From Pseudomonadota bacterium (GTDB lineage: Bacteria; Pseudomonadota; Alphaproteobacteria; Acetobacterales; Acetobacteraceae): a stretch of DNA of 53,638 bases. Position 1 is the stretch's first letter, and each line of letters begins with the position of its first letter. Under the pieces are notes generated by a model, which saw nothing but the letters and a program-made list of their open reading frames with translations, was not told the origin of the DNA and made no database searches. The stretch lies in the NCBI GenBank assembly GCA_021805545.1, contig JAJZFB010000052.1:1-53638 (forward strand). Direction: 5' to 3'. The position numbers and the translations under genes are program-made. This document shows, in pieces, positions 42,623-50,446 of the stretch.

Positions 42623-44047
42623 ATGACTGAACGGTTTCGCCGCCATCGCCGGACCAAGATCATTGCTACTTTGGGCCCGGCCAGCGCCACACCAGAAATG
42701 GTGCTGCACCTGTTCCAGGCCGGCGCGGATGTATTCCGGCTCAACTTCTCCCATGGCGCACATGACGAGCATGCCGCGCGGATAGAGATGATTCGCGCCA
42801 TCGAGAAGAAAAAAGGGCGCCCTATTGGCATTCTCGCCGATGTTCAGGGGCCAAAATTGCGTGTCGGCAAATTCCAGTCCGGCCGCGTGCAATTACACGC
42901 GGGGCAGGAATTCATTCTGGATATGAACCCGATATCCGGCGACTCCCGGCGCGTCTGCCTGCCGCACCACGAAATTATCCAAGCAGCAGAGATCGGCACA
43001 ACCTTGCTGCTGGATGATGGCAAGTTGCGCCTGCGCGTGTTGCGGAAGCGTGGCGATCATCTGCTAACCTCCGTTATCCATGGCGGCGTACTCTCCGACC
43101 GCAAGGGGGTGAATGTACCCGATGTGGTTCTGCCAATTCCCGCCCTAACGGCCAAGGACCGGGCCGATCTCGATTTCGTTCTGCCACTCGGCATTGATTA
43201 TGTCGGTCTTTCCTTCGTACAACGCCCGGAGGATGTGGAAGAAGCCAAGGCCTTGGCCGCGGGCCGCGCGGCCATCATGGTCAAGCTGGAAAAGCCGCAG
43301 GCCTTGGATAATCTCGACACGATTCTAGACCGCGCCGATGCGGTGATGGTCGCGCGTGGCGACTTGGGTGTGGAACTGCCACCCGAGGAAGTGCCCATCG
43401 CACAAAAACGCATCCTGCGTGCGGCCCAGCAGCGCGGCATGCCCGTGGTGGTGGCAACACAGATGCTCGAAAGCATGATTACATCTCCCGCCCCTACGCG
43501 GGCCGAAGCCTCCGACGTCGCCAATGCGGTCTACGACGGCGCCGATGCCGTGATGCTTTCGGCCGAGAGCGCTGCAGGGCAATACCCGCGGGAGGCTGTG
43601 AACATGATGGACCGAATCATTACCCGCGTGGAGCGTGACGCCGATTGGCGCGTGGGGCTGGATACCAAGCGGCCTCAGCCAGAACACTCCTCTGCCGACG
43701 CCATTGCCGCCGCGTCCGTCCAGGTGGCACACACAATCGGCGCGCAGGCCATTGTGGCACTCACCGAATCTGGCTCTACAGCCTTGCGTGTGGCGCGCGA
43801 AAAGCCAGATTGCCCGATTATTGGGCTAACCACCAGCATGGCAGTGGCCAGGCGTCTCGCCGCCGTCTGGGGCGTTCACGCGGCAACAATTATAGCTGCC
43901 AATTCGATGACCCAAGCCATCGAGCATGCACAAACCGTGGCCAGATTAGACGGCTTCGCCCGCAAGGGGGAGGAAATTGTCGTCGTGGCTGGGGTTCCGT
44001 TCGGGCGTCCGGGCACCACCAATACCCTGCGCGTTACCAAGCTTTGA
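42623..44047 (+). CDS. pyk: Pyruvate kinase
   Basis: 474 residues. Converts phosphoenolpyruvate and ADP to pyruvate and ATP. Motifs TKIIATLGPAS, RLNFSHG, GPKLRVG, IMVKLEKPQALDN (catalytic Lys-Glu), MVARGDLGVELPPEEVP and ATQMLESMI with PTRAEASDVANAV. GAGG precedes the ATG. Second gene of an operon with the glycerate kinase. Confidence 0.96.
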   Translation: MTERFRRHRRTKIIATLGPASATPEMVLHLFQAGADVFRLNFSHGAHDEHAARIEMIRAIEKKKGRPIGILADVQGPKLRVGKFQSGRVQLHAGQEFILDMNPISGDSRRVCLPHHEIIQAAEIGTTLLLDDGKLRLRVLRKRGDHLLTSVIHGGVLSDRKGVNVPDVVLPIPALTAKDRADLDFVLPLGIDYVGLSFVQRPEDVEEAKALAAGRAAIMVKLEKPQALDNLDTILDRADAVMVARGDLGVELPPEEVPIAQKRILRAAQQRGMPVVVATQMLESMITSPAPTRAEASDVANAVYDGADAVMLSAESAAGQYPREAVNMMDRIITRVERDADWRVGLDTKRPQPEHSSADAIAAASVQVAHTIGAQAIVALTESGSTALRVAREKPDCPIIGLTTSMAVARRLAAVWGVHAATIIAANSMTQAIEHAQTVARLDGFARKGEEIVVVAGVPFGRPGTTNTLRVTKL

Positions 44048-44049
44048 AA

Positions 44050-44065
44050 ATCATCCTGCGATGAT
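44050..44065 (+). terminator. Short hairpin and AT-rich tract after pyk
   Basis: ATCATC (44050-44055) and GATGAT (44060-44065) make a six-bp stem directly behind the pyk stop, followed by the AT-rich AAATATAAAAATTTTTATTT. It could serve as terminator despite the low GC of the stem. TAAAAATTTTTA (44071-44082) is itself a perfect palindrome. Confidence 0.4.
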
Positions 44066-44189
44066 AAATATAAAAATTTTTATTTACAATCACTTAGGTG
44101 GACATCCCTAAAGTGCTTGCAACTTGGCGGAAAGCCAGAATTTTTGTATGAGGAGCCAGTTGAACGTTTATGGGTACAAGGATTCCGTG

Positions 44190-44780
44190 GTGCAAAATAA
44201 ATGGCTGACCGGCACGCCCGGTAAATTCATTCTATCCCTGGGTGGTACAGCACTGCTGCTCGCAGGCTGTGCCAGCACCCCCACCAAACAAGCCAGCCTG
44301 TCACCGCCCGCCCCCACCGGGCATGTTTATCCCGTAGCTATTTCCGTGCCCCCCCCCGTTTCTCCCAGAATCAAATTTTCCGCCGCCGATGCTGAACTTA
44401 TTCAGCAGGCTTTTAACCTCATCAGCCTGAAATCGGCCCTGATGGTGGCTGCCCTGTCCTGCAACCAGCAGGAAGAATACGACACGTTCATGACAACATT
44501 CCAACCACATATTCTGGCTGCGCAGCACGTCATGGACGCTTATTTCTACAAGGCTAGCGGTCCCTATAGCGGACAGAAAATGGAAGATACGTTCGTAACC
44601 CTGCTCGCCAACAACCAGGCCGATGCGGGCATTGATCAAGGCTCGCTCTTCTGCCTGAACAGTAATGCGGAGTTCAGCGCTGTTCTTGCACTCAAAACCC
44701 CCGGTGCACTGGACCATTTCGTAACCGACCAGGCACCGCCACCCGCAACAACCGTGGCCAGCGTCATCCCTGAGCACTGA
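44190..44780 (+). CDS. Hypothetical lipoprotein
   Basis: 196 residues if translation starts at the GTG at 44190, seven bases after AAGGA. This gives a compact signal peptide with hydrophobic core ILSLGGTALLLAGC and lipobox LAGC (C27). An ATG at 44148 would add a 14-residue tail without a good ribosome-binding site. After a Pro-rich linker the mature part is helical (LIQQAFNLISLKSALMVAAL) with two Cys (SCNQQEEY and SLFCLNSN) that could form a disulfide. No family recognised. A strong terminator follows. Confidence 0.65.
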   Translation: MQNKWLTGTPGKFILSLGGTALLLAGCASTPTKQASLSPPAPTGHVYPVAISVPPPVSPRIKFSAADAELIQQAFNLISLKSALMVAALSCNQQEEYDTFMTTFQPHILAAQHVMDAYFYKASGPYSGQKMEDTFVTLLANNQADAGIDQGSLFCLNSNAEFSAVLALKTPGALDHFVTDQAPPPATTVASVIPEH

Positions 44781-44792
44781 ATGAATCGTCCA

Positions 44793-44828
44793 CGAAAAGC
44801 CCCGTCAAGCTGTCTTTGGGGCTTTTCG
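44793..44828. terminator. Bidirectional terminator
   Basis: CGAAAAGCCCC (44793-44803) and GGGGCTTTTCG (44818-44828) pair perfectly over 11 bp with a 14-nt loop, with the A and T runs in the stem on both sides. It separates the lipoprotein gene from the convergent DUF2155 gene. Confidence 0.8.
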
Positions 44829-44872
44829 CATGCTGGCCATACCCGTCCGCCACACTCGCATGATGACGTAAA

Positions 44873-45460
44873 TCACGAGCAGCTAATAATCCGGAAGGCC
44901 TCTCCGGCATTGCCAACAAACGCCGCCCCAGGTGCCGAACGGAGCATCCAGCCGCGGTAAATTGGCGTTCCCCCCTGCGGCACCGGCGTTACAGTCAAAA
45001 AAACCGCTGCGTCAGGCAACTGCCCAGCCGGACGGGTAAGGCAAGCCTGGACACTGATGCTCAAATCACCCACAGTTTGCGGGGGGGCTCCCACTGTCAA
45101 GGTCAATCGCGAGGTACCGCCATCCACCTTGTTGAGCACACCTAGCTTTGCTGTAGTATTTTGCGTCCAATCAGTAGAAGGCACCGGCGCAACATCTGGC
45201 GGGGGAGGCTGATTTGCGGTTGCAGATGCAGAGCCATCTGGTATTGCCGCTCCCGTCCCGCTCCCCACGGCAGGGGGTTGAACCGGCACTAGCCCTGGGG
45301 GAGGAGGCTGCACGGGCGCCTGAACAGGCGCGGGTAATTGCGGAACCTCTGGCGTAACCACCGGCGCGGGCGGCACGACAATCTCGCTGCCGCCATTTTG
45401 CGCCCAGGCTGTTCCCATTGAAAGAACCGAGGCACCAAGAAGCACGAGCCAGCGCATCAT
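44873..45460 (-). CDS. DUF2155 domain protein, exported
   Basis: 195 residues. Signal peptide ending in WAQ, a long Pro/Val/Gln linker (about 25-95), then the DUF2155 domain: TAKLGVLNKVDGGTSRL, GDLSISVQACLTRP, AAVFLTV and YRGWMLRSAPG ending in FRIISCS. Its two Cys are those conserved in the family. Function unknown; periplasmic. Its ATG overlaps the TGA that ends the ancestral mlaD frame as ATGA, so it was translationally coupled to mlaD. Confidence 0.82.
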   Translation of the reverse strand: MMRWLVLLGASVLSMGTAWAQNGGSEIVVPPAPVVTPEVPQLPAPVQAPVQPPPPGLVPVQPPAVGSGTGAAIPDGSASATANQPPPPDVAPVPSTDWTQNTTAKLGVLNKVDGGTSRLTLTVGAPPQTVGDLSISVQACLTRPAGQLPDAAVFLTVTPVPQGGTPIYRGWMLRSAPGAAFVGNAGEAFRIISCS

Positions 45461-45588
45461 TTCACGTCCGCTGGGTTACCGGACACATCACCGCCAGCAG
45501 GCGCGGAGCTTGGCGCCGCCTTATTTGCATTCCCCCCCCCCAGCGAGAAGATGAATTTACCCAGCAGATCCTCGATCTTAATCGCCCG
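45457..45588 (-). pseudogene. mlaD: Detached C-terminal tail of mlaD
   Basis: Directly behind the mlaD stop codon the same frame continues as RAIKIEDLLGKFIFSLGGG, which resembles the C-terminal helix of MlaD (SAMVLEDLIGQFLYG in E. coli, from memory). It then meets a run of ten G on the coding strand (45532-45541). With ten G the frame stops soon after; with nine G it would go on as NANKAAPSSAPAGGD and end at a TGA (45457-45459) that overlaps the DUF2155 start codon. The sequence is thus still coding-like but separated by an ochre stop and a one-base shift. Confidence 0.7.
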
Positions 45589-45975
45589 TTACGTCACTTG
45601 GAAGCTCTGCCCCGGCTTGAGCATGGTGTTGGACCCGCCGGGGCCAATAGCAATGTAGGAATTTCCCAGCAGCCCATCCGATGTAACCGAAGCGCTGCTA
45701 TCCTCTGGCACACGAATATTGTTGTTGATCGAAAGCCGCACGATCGCCGCATAGGTATCCGGATCCAGGGTCTCGCTAGCCACATGGCCGACCACCACAC
45801 CACCGATTTTTACATCAGCACCAATGGCGAGGCCGCCGATACTTGAAAATTGCGCCACAAGCGGGTAGCCGCCCGTGCTGATTTTGCCAGCACCAGCCAT
45901 GGCATAAATGAGAAACCAGAGCGCAGCCGCGATAACGGCAAAGCCTGTAAATAATTCCGGCAGGCGGCGTGGCAT
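45589..45975 (-). CDS. mlaD: Phospholipid transport MCE protein MlaD, shortened
   Basis: 128 residues to a TAA at 45589-45591. One membrane helix (about 8-28, FTGFAVIAAALWFLIYAMAGA) and the MCE domain: YPLVAQFSSIGGLAIGADVKIGGVVVGHV, VRLSINNNIRVPEDSSASVTSDGLLGNSYI and GPGGSNTMLKPGQSF. MlaD forms the hexameric ring of the inner-membrane Mla transporter. The usual C-terminal helix that lines the pore is missing because of the stop. The ATG shares a base with the NDUFA12 stop (TGATG). The protein may be impaired, or the stop may be read through. Confidence 0.82.
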   Translation of the reverse strand: MPRRLPELFTGFAVIAAALWFLIYAMAGAGKISTGGYPLVAQFSSIGGLAIGADVKIGGVVVGHVASETLDPDTYAAIVRLSINNNIRVPEDSSASVTSDGLLGNSYIAIGPGGSNTMLKPGQSFQVT

Positions 45976-46388
45976 CAGACTTGGTCCGGCGACCAGGCTT
46001 CATAATCTGCCGAAGCCTTGGCACGTTTGCCCCCCATGTAATCATGCCCTGAGGGACGGTAGCTGGCGGGAGTACCGGTAAGATTGGCTTTATGCGGACG
46101 CTGCCAAGGCTTGGCCCCAGAGACTGCGAGCGGCGCATCCGTGAGATGGTGCAGCCATGCGTGCCATTCTGGGCCAATTACCGACGCCTCGGGGGCACCA
46201 GCATAAATCACCCAGCGCCGCGAGCGCTGCTTACCAGGGCGCTCATAATATTGGTTGCCCAAGGCATCAATCCCAACATACTTGCCTTTGAACAAGGTCA
46301 GGAAAAACATGCCCGGGTTGCTCAACAGGGTTCGCAAGCCAAAGGCCTTATTTTGCGCGGGTGTGGCGCCAGCTTCGGGAGTGTTCAT
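45975..46388 (-). CDS. NDUFA12-family complex I accessory subunit
   Basis: 137 residues from the ATG at 46388; an alternative ATG at 46424 has GGGG upstream. The core FFLTLFKGKYVGIDALGNQYYE, the RRWVIYAG stretch, IGPEWHAWLHHLTD and W-x-KPHKANLTGT-like QRPHKANLTGTPASYRP are those of NDUFA12/B17.2, found in alphaproteobacterial and mitochondrial NADH dehydrogenase. First gene of the chain with mlaD and DUF2155. Confidence 0.9.
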   Translation of the reverse strand: MNTPEAGATPAQNKAFGLRTLLSNPGMFFLTLFKGKYVGIDALGNQYYERPGKQRSRRWVIYAGAPEASVIGPEWHAWLHHLTDAPLAVSGAKPWQRPHKANLTGTPASYRPSGHDYMGGKRAKASADYEAWSPDQV

Positions 46389-46446
46389 GCCGCAGGTATA
46401 AAAGAAGCGGAGGCTTTGGTCCATCTCGCCCCAGCGGCTAAGCTAT

Positions 46447-46494
46447 CCACAGGATTTTGTGTCCTGACAGCAATTTAACCACAATATGCACTTT
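46447..46494. promoter_or_regulatory. Tandem NrdR-box-like sites before the RNR-related gene
   Basis: Box 1 (46447-46462) reads CCACAGGATTTTGTGT, with the CACA-N6-TGTG symmetry of NrdR boxes. Box 2 (46479-46494) reads CCACAATATGCACTTT; its left half CACAATAT matches the consensus, its right half is degenerate. The two start 32 bp apart, three helical turns, the spacing known for NrdR pairs. They lie 33-80 bp upstream of the start at 46527. Inference from pattern and spacing. Confidence 0.5.
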
Positions 46495-46526
46495 TACAGC
46501 AGCGCAGCCCAGCATAATGTACATGC

Positions 46527-48032
46527 ATGGGACAGATCAAAACCAGCAAATCCTGGCATGGCATAAAGCAAGCAACTGTAACGGCCGCTATGGATCCCGA
46601 TTCCCCGCCCGTAACCGTTAAACTGCCAGCCGCTTGGGGGCAGCTTGCGGCCGACGCTCTGGCTGCGATACTTCCACACCTATCCAGCATCGACCTCGCC
46701 ATTGCGGCGGAAACCTGGATTGAGCCTGTTGAAGCGCGCGCCCGCACGCTGGGGCTGGACTGGGATATCGGCCCCGGGCTGCACCAATTACTCGTAAACC
46801 GGCGCGGCTGCCCTAGCGCCAATATATGGCGAAACCGCGCCGCGGGCCAACCGGGTTTCGTGTTTAATCTTTGTGCCTTTCTCGATGATGGGCATGGGTT
46901 TGATATAGCCGGCCTCGGCACGGCGGTGAGGCTCGCCGTCACAGCGCTTACACTGGCCGCCCCAGCGGAGCACCGGCTTGCCATTGGCTTTACCGACCTT
47001 CATCTTTTTCTCACCCGGCTCGGCGTGCCATATGATTCCCAGCCTGGACGTGACTTGGCCGCGACCCTGGCAGCCTATATCGGCGCCCATGCGGATATTG
47101 CTTCAGCTTCTCTACTCGCGCGTGGCACCGCGCCGGGCTATCCTGTTTCCGCGCCAAGGTTACCACAGACGGGCGTGTTACCCGAACTCACCCAAGCAGC
47201 CAAGACAGCTTTGGCAGAAGCACAGGCAGCAACCACGCGCCGGCACGAAACCCTGCTTGGCTTTACTTGCGAACCCGCCCTGGAAGCTCTACTGGGCGCT
47301 GAAACGTTGAATTTTGCTCCTTCCTTATCGCCCGTCAATAGCGATGGCGGCCTATGCCTGTGGGCACGGCAGAAACTAGCGGCGCAGGGCCTATCAAACG
47401 AAGCCGCGCTTGCGCAGGTGCTCGGCGGCGTTGAATTATTTTCCCCGCCGCGTATCAGTGCCCATGCTGCCATGCATGACGCGCTGGCGCCGCTGGTGGC
47501 GCAAATGCCCGCGCGCCCCGCAGCGCCAATGGCCGCCCGGCAAAAGAGCATGCGCGAAATGCTGCCTGCACGCCGCAGCGGTTACACGCAGAAAGTGAGC
47601 ATAGGCGGTCATAAGCTGTTCCTTTCCACCGGCGAATACGCCAACGGGCGGCTGGGGGAGATTTTCATTGCCCTACACAAAGAAGGCTCGGCCTTCCGCG
47701 GCCTGATGGACGCATTTGCAATAGCTGTTAGCATCGGGCTTCAGCATGGCGTCAGCCTGGAAGATTACATCGAGGCCTTTACTTTCACACGCTTTGGCCC
47801 TGCGGGTACGGTAGATGGTGACCCGGCGGTAACCGCCGCAACTTCCATGCTGGATTACGTCTTCCGCAATCTTGCCGTGAATTATCTCGGCCAGACCAAT
47901 CTGGCGCCGGCAATGGTGGAAAGCACCGACTCTGTCGGCAATGGCGCTGCCGACCGCGCACCGCTGCTGCCGCTTGACCTGCCGGCCCCGGCGCCGCGTG
48001 AGCGCCGTAAGTCCTTCAAACTTGTGAGCTAA
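46527..48032 (+). CDS. Ribonucleotide-reductase-derived protein with TSCPD tail
   Basis: 501 residues. The C-terminal 350-456 ([75 protein letters not shown]) is very close to the TSCPD tail of class II B12-dependent ribonucleotide reductase NrdJ. Residues about 75-200 resemble the later strands of the reductase barrel ([32 protein letters not shown]). I cannot find the catalytic NPCGE loop or the radical-cysteine finger loop; [11 protein letters not shown] stands where the former would be. So it is probably not a reductase by itself. Start may also be the ATG at 46590. A RidA gene follows after 2 bp. Role unknown: accessory or regulatory subunit, or a paralogue with new function. Confidence 0.7.
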   Translation: MGQIKTSKSWHGIKQATVTAAMDPDSPPVTVKLPAAWGQLAADALAAILPHLSSIDLAIAAETWIEPVEARARTLGLDWDIGPGLHQLLVNRRGCPSANIWRNRAAGQPGFVFNLCAFLDDGHGFDIAGLGTAVRLAVTALTLAAPAEHRLAIGFTDLHLFLTRLGVPYDSQPGRDLAATLAAYIGAHADIASASLLARGTAPGYPVSAPRLPQTGVLPELTQAAKTALAEAQAATTRRHETLLGFTCEPALEALLGAETLNFAPSLSPVNSDGGLCLWARQKLAAQGLSNEAALAQVLGGVELFSPPRISAHAAMHDALAPLVAQMPARPAAPMAARQKSMREMLPARRSGYTQKVSIGGHKLFLSTGEYANGRLGEIFIALHKEGSAFRGLMDAFAIAVSIGLQHGVSLEDYIEAFTFTRFGPAGTVDGDPAVTAATSMLDYVFRNLAVNYLGQTNLAPAMVESTDSVGNGAADRAPLLPLDLPAPAPRERRKSFKLVS

Positions 48033-48034
48033 AC

Positions 48035-48496
48035 ATGCCCCCCACGCAAAGACTCGCTGAACTCGGCATCATCCTGCCAGTGCCAATGGCGCCCGTTGCC
48101 ACTTACATACCGGTCAGCATCGCCGGAAATTTGGTAACGGTCAGCGGCCAACTCCCCGCCATCGACGGCAAGGTTGCCGTAACAGGCAAGCTGGGGCTGA
48201 ATGTCTCCCTGGAAGAAGGGCAACATGCCGCGCGGCTCTGCCTGATTAATGTACTGGCGCAGTTGAATGTCACTCTGCCCAACGGCTTGGCCAGCATCAC
48301 CAAAATCATCCGCCTCGGTGGCTTTATCGCAGCTACACCCGATTTTACCCAGCATGCGGTGGTAATGAACGGCGCTTCCGACCTGGCGGTCGCTGTATTT
48401 GGCGATATGGGCCGGCACGCTCGCTCAACCATAGGGGTGTCATCCCTGCCGCTGGATGCTGCCGTCGAGGTGGAGGGATTATTCTACCTGGACTAG
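48035..48496 (+). CDS. RidA family protein
   Basis: 153 residues. LVTVSGQLPAIDG, LGLNVSLEEGQHAARLCLINVLAQL, the VVMNGASDLAVAVFGDMG-like region and ARSTIGVSSLPLDAAVEVEG are YjgF/RidA features, with the conserved Arg before the VSSLPL loop. RidA deaminates reactive enamines and imines from PLP enzymes. This is the longer subgroup whose N-terminus starts with RLAELGI. It starts 2 bp after the RNR-like gene, so they are co-transcribed. Confidence 0.85.
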   Translation: MPPTQRLAELGIILPVPMAPVATYIPVSIAGNLVTVSGQLPAIDGKVAVTGKLGLNVSLEEGQHAARLCLINVLAQLNVTLPNGLASITKIIRLGGFIAATPDFTQHAVVMNGASDLAVAVFGDMGRHARSTIGVSSLPLDAAVEVEGLFYLD

Positions 48497-48547
48497 ACTT
48501 CAGTTTATTGGATTTGTCCGCGCATCTGCGCTTATAAGTGGGTCATT

Positions 48548-50434
48548 ATGCACCAGTATGACTCAACCCGTTTGGCTGCCTCCACAGCCTTAAATATCGC
48601 GCTGGACGGTGCCCTGGCGGCTGTCGCGGTTGTTCTGGGTTTCTGGCTGTCCAACCCAGCGCATCCCTGGCCTGCGCCTTCTGGCCTACCCCTTGGCGGG
48701 GCCATTGCCATCTGGCTCATTGGTCTGCCTTTCGGCCTGTCCCGGCTACATTGGCGTTTCATTTCTCTTAAGGATCTCGCGGCTATCGCTGCTGCGGGGG
48801 CTGTCACTGCGCTACTGCTGGTTCTGCTCATGGCCGGAACGGGCCTACCCCTGCCCTCTCCTGCCTTTCCTGTTATCCTGGTGCTGGTGCTTGTTGTGAT
48901 GCTTACAGCCCCCAAGCTCACCTACCGGCTGTTGCGGCAAAAAACCGAAACCCCCGACGCCTCGCAAACAGCTATTCTTGTTGGCAACGGCGATGAGGCC
49001 GAACTATTCCTCTCTGCTCACGCAAAGGCGGCTTCCGCTTACCGGATCACGGGCCTCATGGCGCTTTCAGGTAAGCATATCGGCCGCCGCATTCATGGGC
49101 TCGATATTATCGGCGCCATAGATAATGCCGGGCTCGCATTGGCTAAACTCGTCCAGAAGCCAGACTTGATAATCGTCGCCACCCCTAGCCTCACCGGGCA
49201 AGTTCTGGCCGATCTGCTATTCGCCGCGGAACATCTCGATATCCGCGTGCTACGCGCGCCGAGCCTGACCCGCTTGGCACCGGCCAACCAGCAGATCGAG
49301 TTGCAGCCCATCGTGATCGAGGATCTGCTGAACCGCCAGCAGGTACGGCTTGACCGCGCGGGGCTGGAACGGCTGATCACGCACAAACGTGTAATGGTAA
49401 CAGGGGCCGGCGGCAGTATCGGCAGTGAGCTTGCGCGCCAGCTCGCCGGATATGCGCCCGCTGAACTCACATTGCTTGATAGCAGCGAATTCGCTGTCTG
49501 GCAGATTGATGTTGAAATCACTGAGTTGGCCCCCGCCTTATCCAAACGCATCATCGTGGCCGATGTACGCGATTCTTATAGAATTCAGACGATTATGCAG
49601 GAATGCCGCCCGGAAATCGTATTTCATGCCGCGGCCCTTAAGCATGTACCCATTGTGGAAGCTAACCGGCTGGAAGGGCTGCGGACCAACGCCCTGGGCA
49701 CGCAAACCGTGGCTGATGCCGCTGCCTCTGCCGGAGCCCGGCTAATGGTGCTGATCTCAACCGACAAAGCCGTCAATCCCAGCTCTGTCATGGGGGCTTC
49801 GAAACGCCTGGCCGAAATGTATTGCCAGGCACAAGATGTTGAAGCCCGGCACCGGCGCAGCGCCATGCGCTGTGTAACAGTACGGTTTGGAAATGTTCTG
49901 GGGTCCACCGGCTCCGTTGTGCCGCTCTTTCGCCGCCAGCTAGCCCATGGCGGGCCGCTAACCGTTACCCACCCCGACATGCAGCGCTATTTCATGACCG
50001 TACGTGAAGCTGTGGGGCTGATACTAGAGGCCTCAAAAGTTGGCATCAGCGAAGAAGCAATACCCGATGGCGGCATTTTCGTGCTGGATATGGGCGAGCC
50101 GGTTAAGATTGTCGATCTGGCCAGACAGATGATCCGCCTAGCTGGGCTGCATCCGGACAAGGATATCAAAATCTGCTTCACCGGCCTGAGGCCCGGAGAG
50201 AAACTTTTTGAAGAACTTTTTCACGGCAATGAACGCCCTGTGCCAACCACGCATGACGGGCTACTTATGGCCACGCCACGGCTTGTGGATATGCAGGCTG
50301 TGCGCGCCGCCTTTGCCGAGCTGCGCCACGCCGCCATATCGGGTGACGATACCGCCGCCCTGCAAATTCTCAACCGGTTGGTCCCTGAATTTTACCCACC
50401 AGGCACTCTCGCTGTTTCCCGCGCGGCGGAGTAA
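48548..50434 (+). CDS. Membrane UDP-sugar 4,6-dehydratase (PglF/WbpM/CapD family)
   Basis: 628 residues. Four membrane helices in the first 125, a CoA-binding-like domain (about 140-265), then the short-chain dehydrogenase fold: VTGAGGSIGSELARQL (NAD site, from V284), FHAAALKHVP, STDKAVNPSSVMGASKRLAEM. As in WbpM and PglF, the catalytic tyrosine is replaced by Met (M415, with K419). It would make UDP-4-keto-6-deoxy-HexNAc. The aminotransferase gene follows 12 bp later, fitting a 4-amino-sugar route. No glycosyltransferase is present in the window. Confidence 0.88.
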   Translation: MHQYDSTRLAASTALNIALDGALAAVAVVLGFWLSNPAHPWPAPSGLPLGGAIAIWLIGLPFGLSRLHWRFISLKDLAAIAAAGAVTALLLVLLMAGTGLPLPSPAFPVILVLVLVVMLTAPKLTYRLLRQKTETPDASQTAILVGNGDEAELFLSAHAKAASAYRITGLMALSGKHIGRRIHGLDIIGAIDNAGLALAKLVQKPDLIIVATPSLTGQVLADLLFAAEHLDIRVLRAPSLTRLAPANQQIELQPIVIEDLLNRQQVRLDRAGLERLITHKRVMVTGAGGSIGSELARQLAGYAPAELTLLDSSEFAVWQIDVEITELAPALSKRIIVADVRDSYRIQTIMQECRPEIVFHAAALKHVPIVEANRLEGLRTNALGTQTVADAAASAGARLMVLISTDKAVNPSSVMGASKRLAEMYCQAQDVEARHRRSAMRCVTVRFGNVLGSTGSVVPLFRRQLAHGGPLTVTHPDMQRYFMTVREAVGLILEASKVGISEEAIPDGGIFVLDMGEPVKIVDLARQMIRLAGLHPDKDIKICFTGLRPGEKLFEELFHGNERPVPTTHDGLLMATPRLVDMQAVRAAFAELRHAAISGDDTAALQILNRLVPEFYPPGTLAVSRAAE

Positions 50435-50446
50435 GGTCCTGCCACT

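Noticed and set aside
46440-46470. Hairpin CAGGA-TCCTG as a terminator for NDUFA12
   Set aside because: It lies upstream of both divergent genes, so termination makes no sense there; its symmetry is better read as part of an NrdR-like box.
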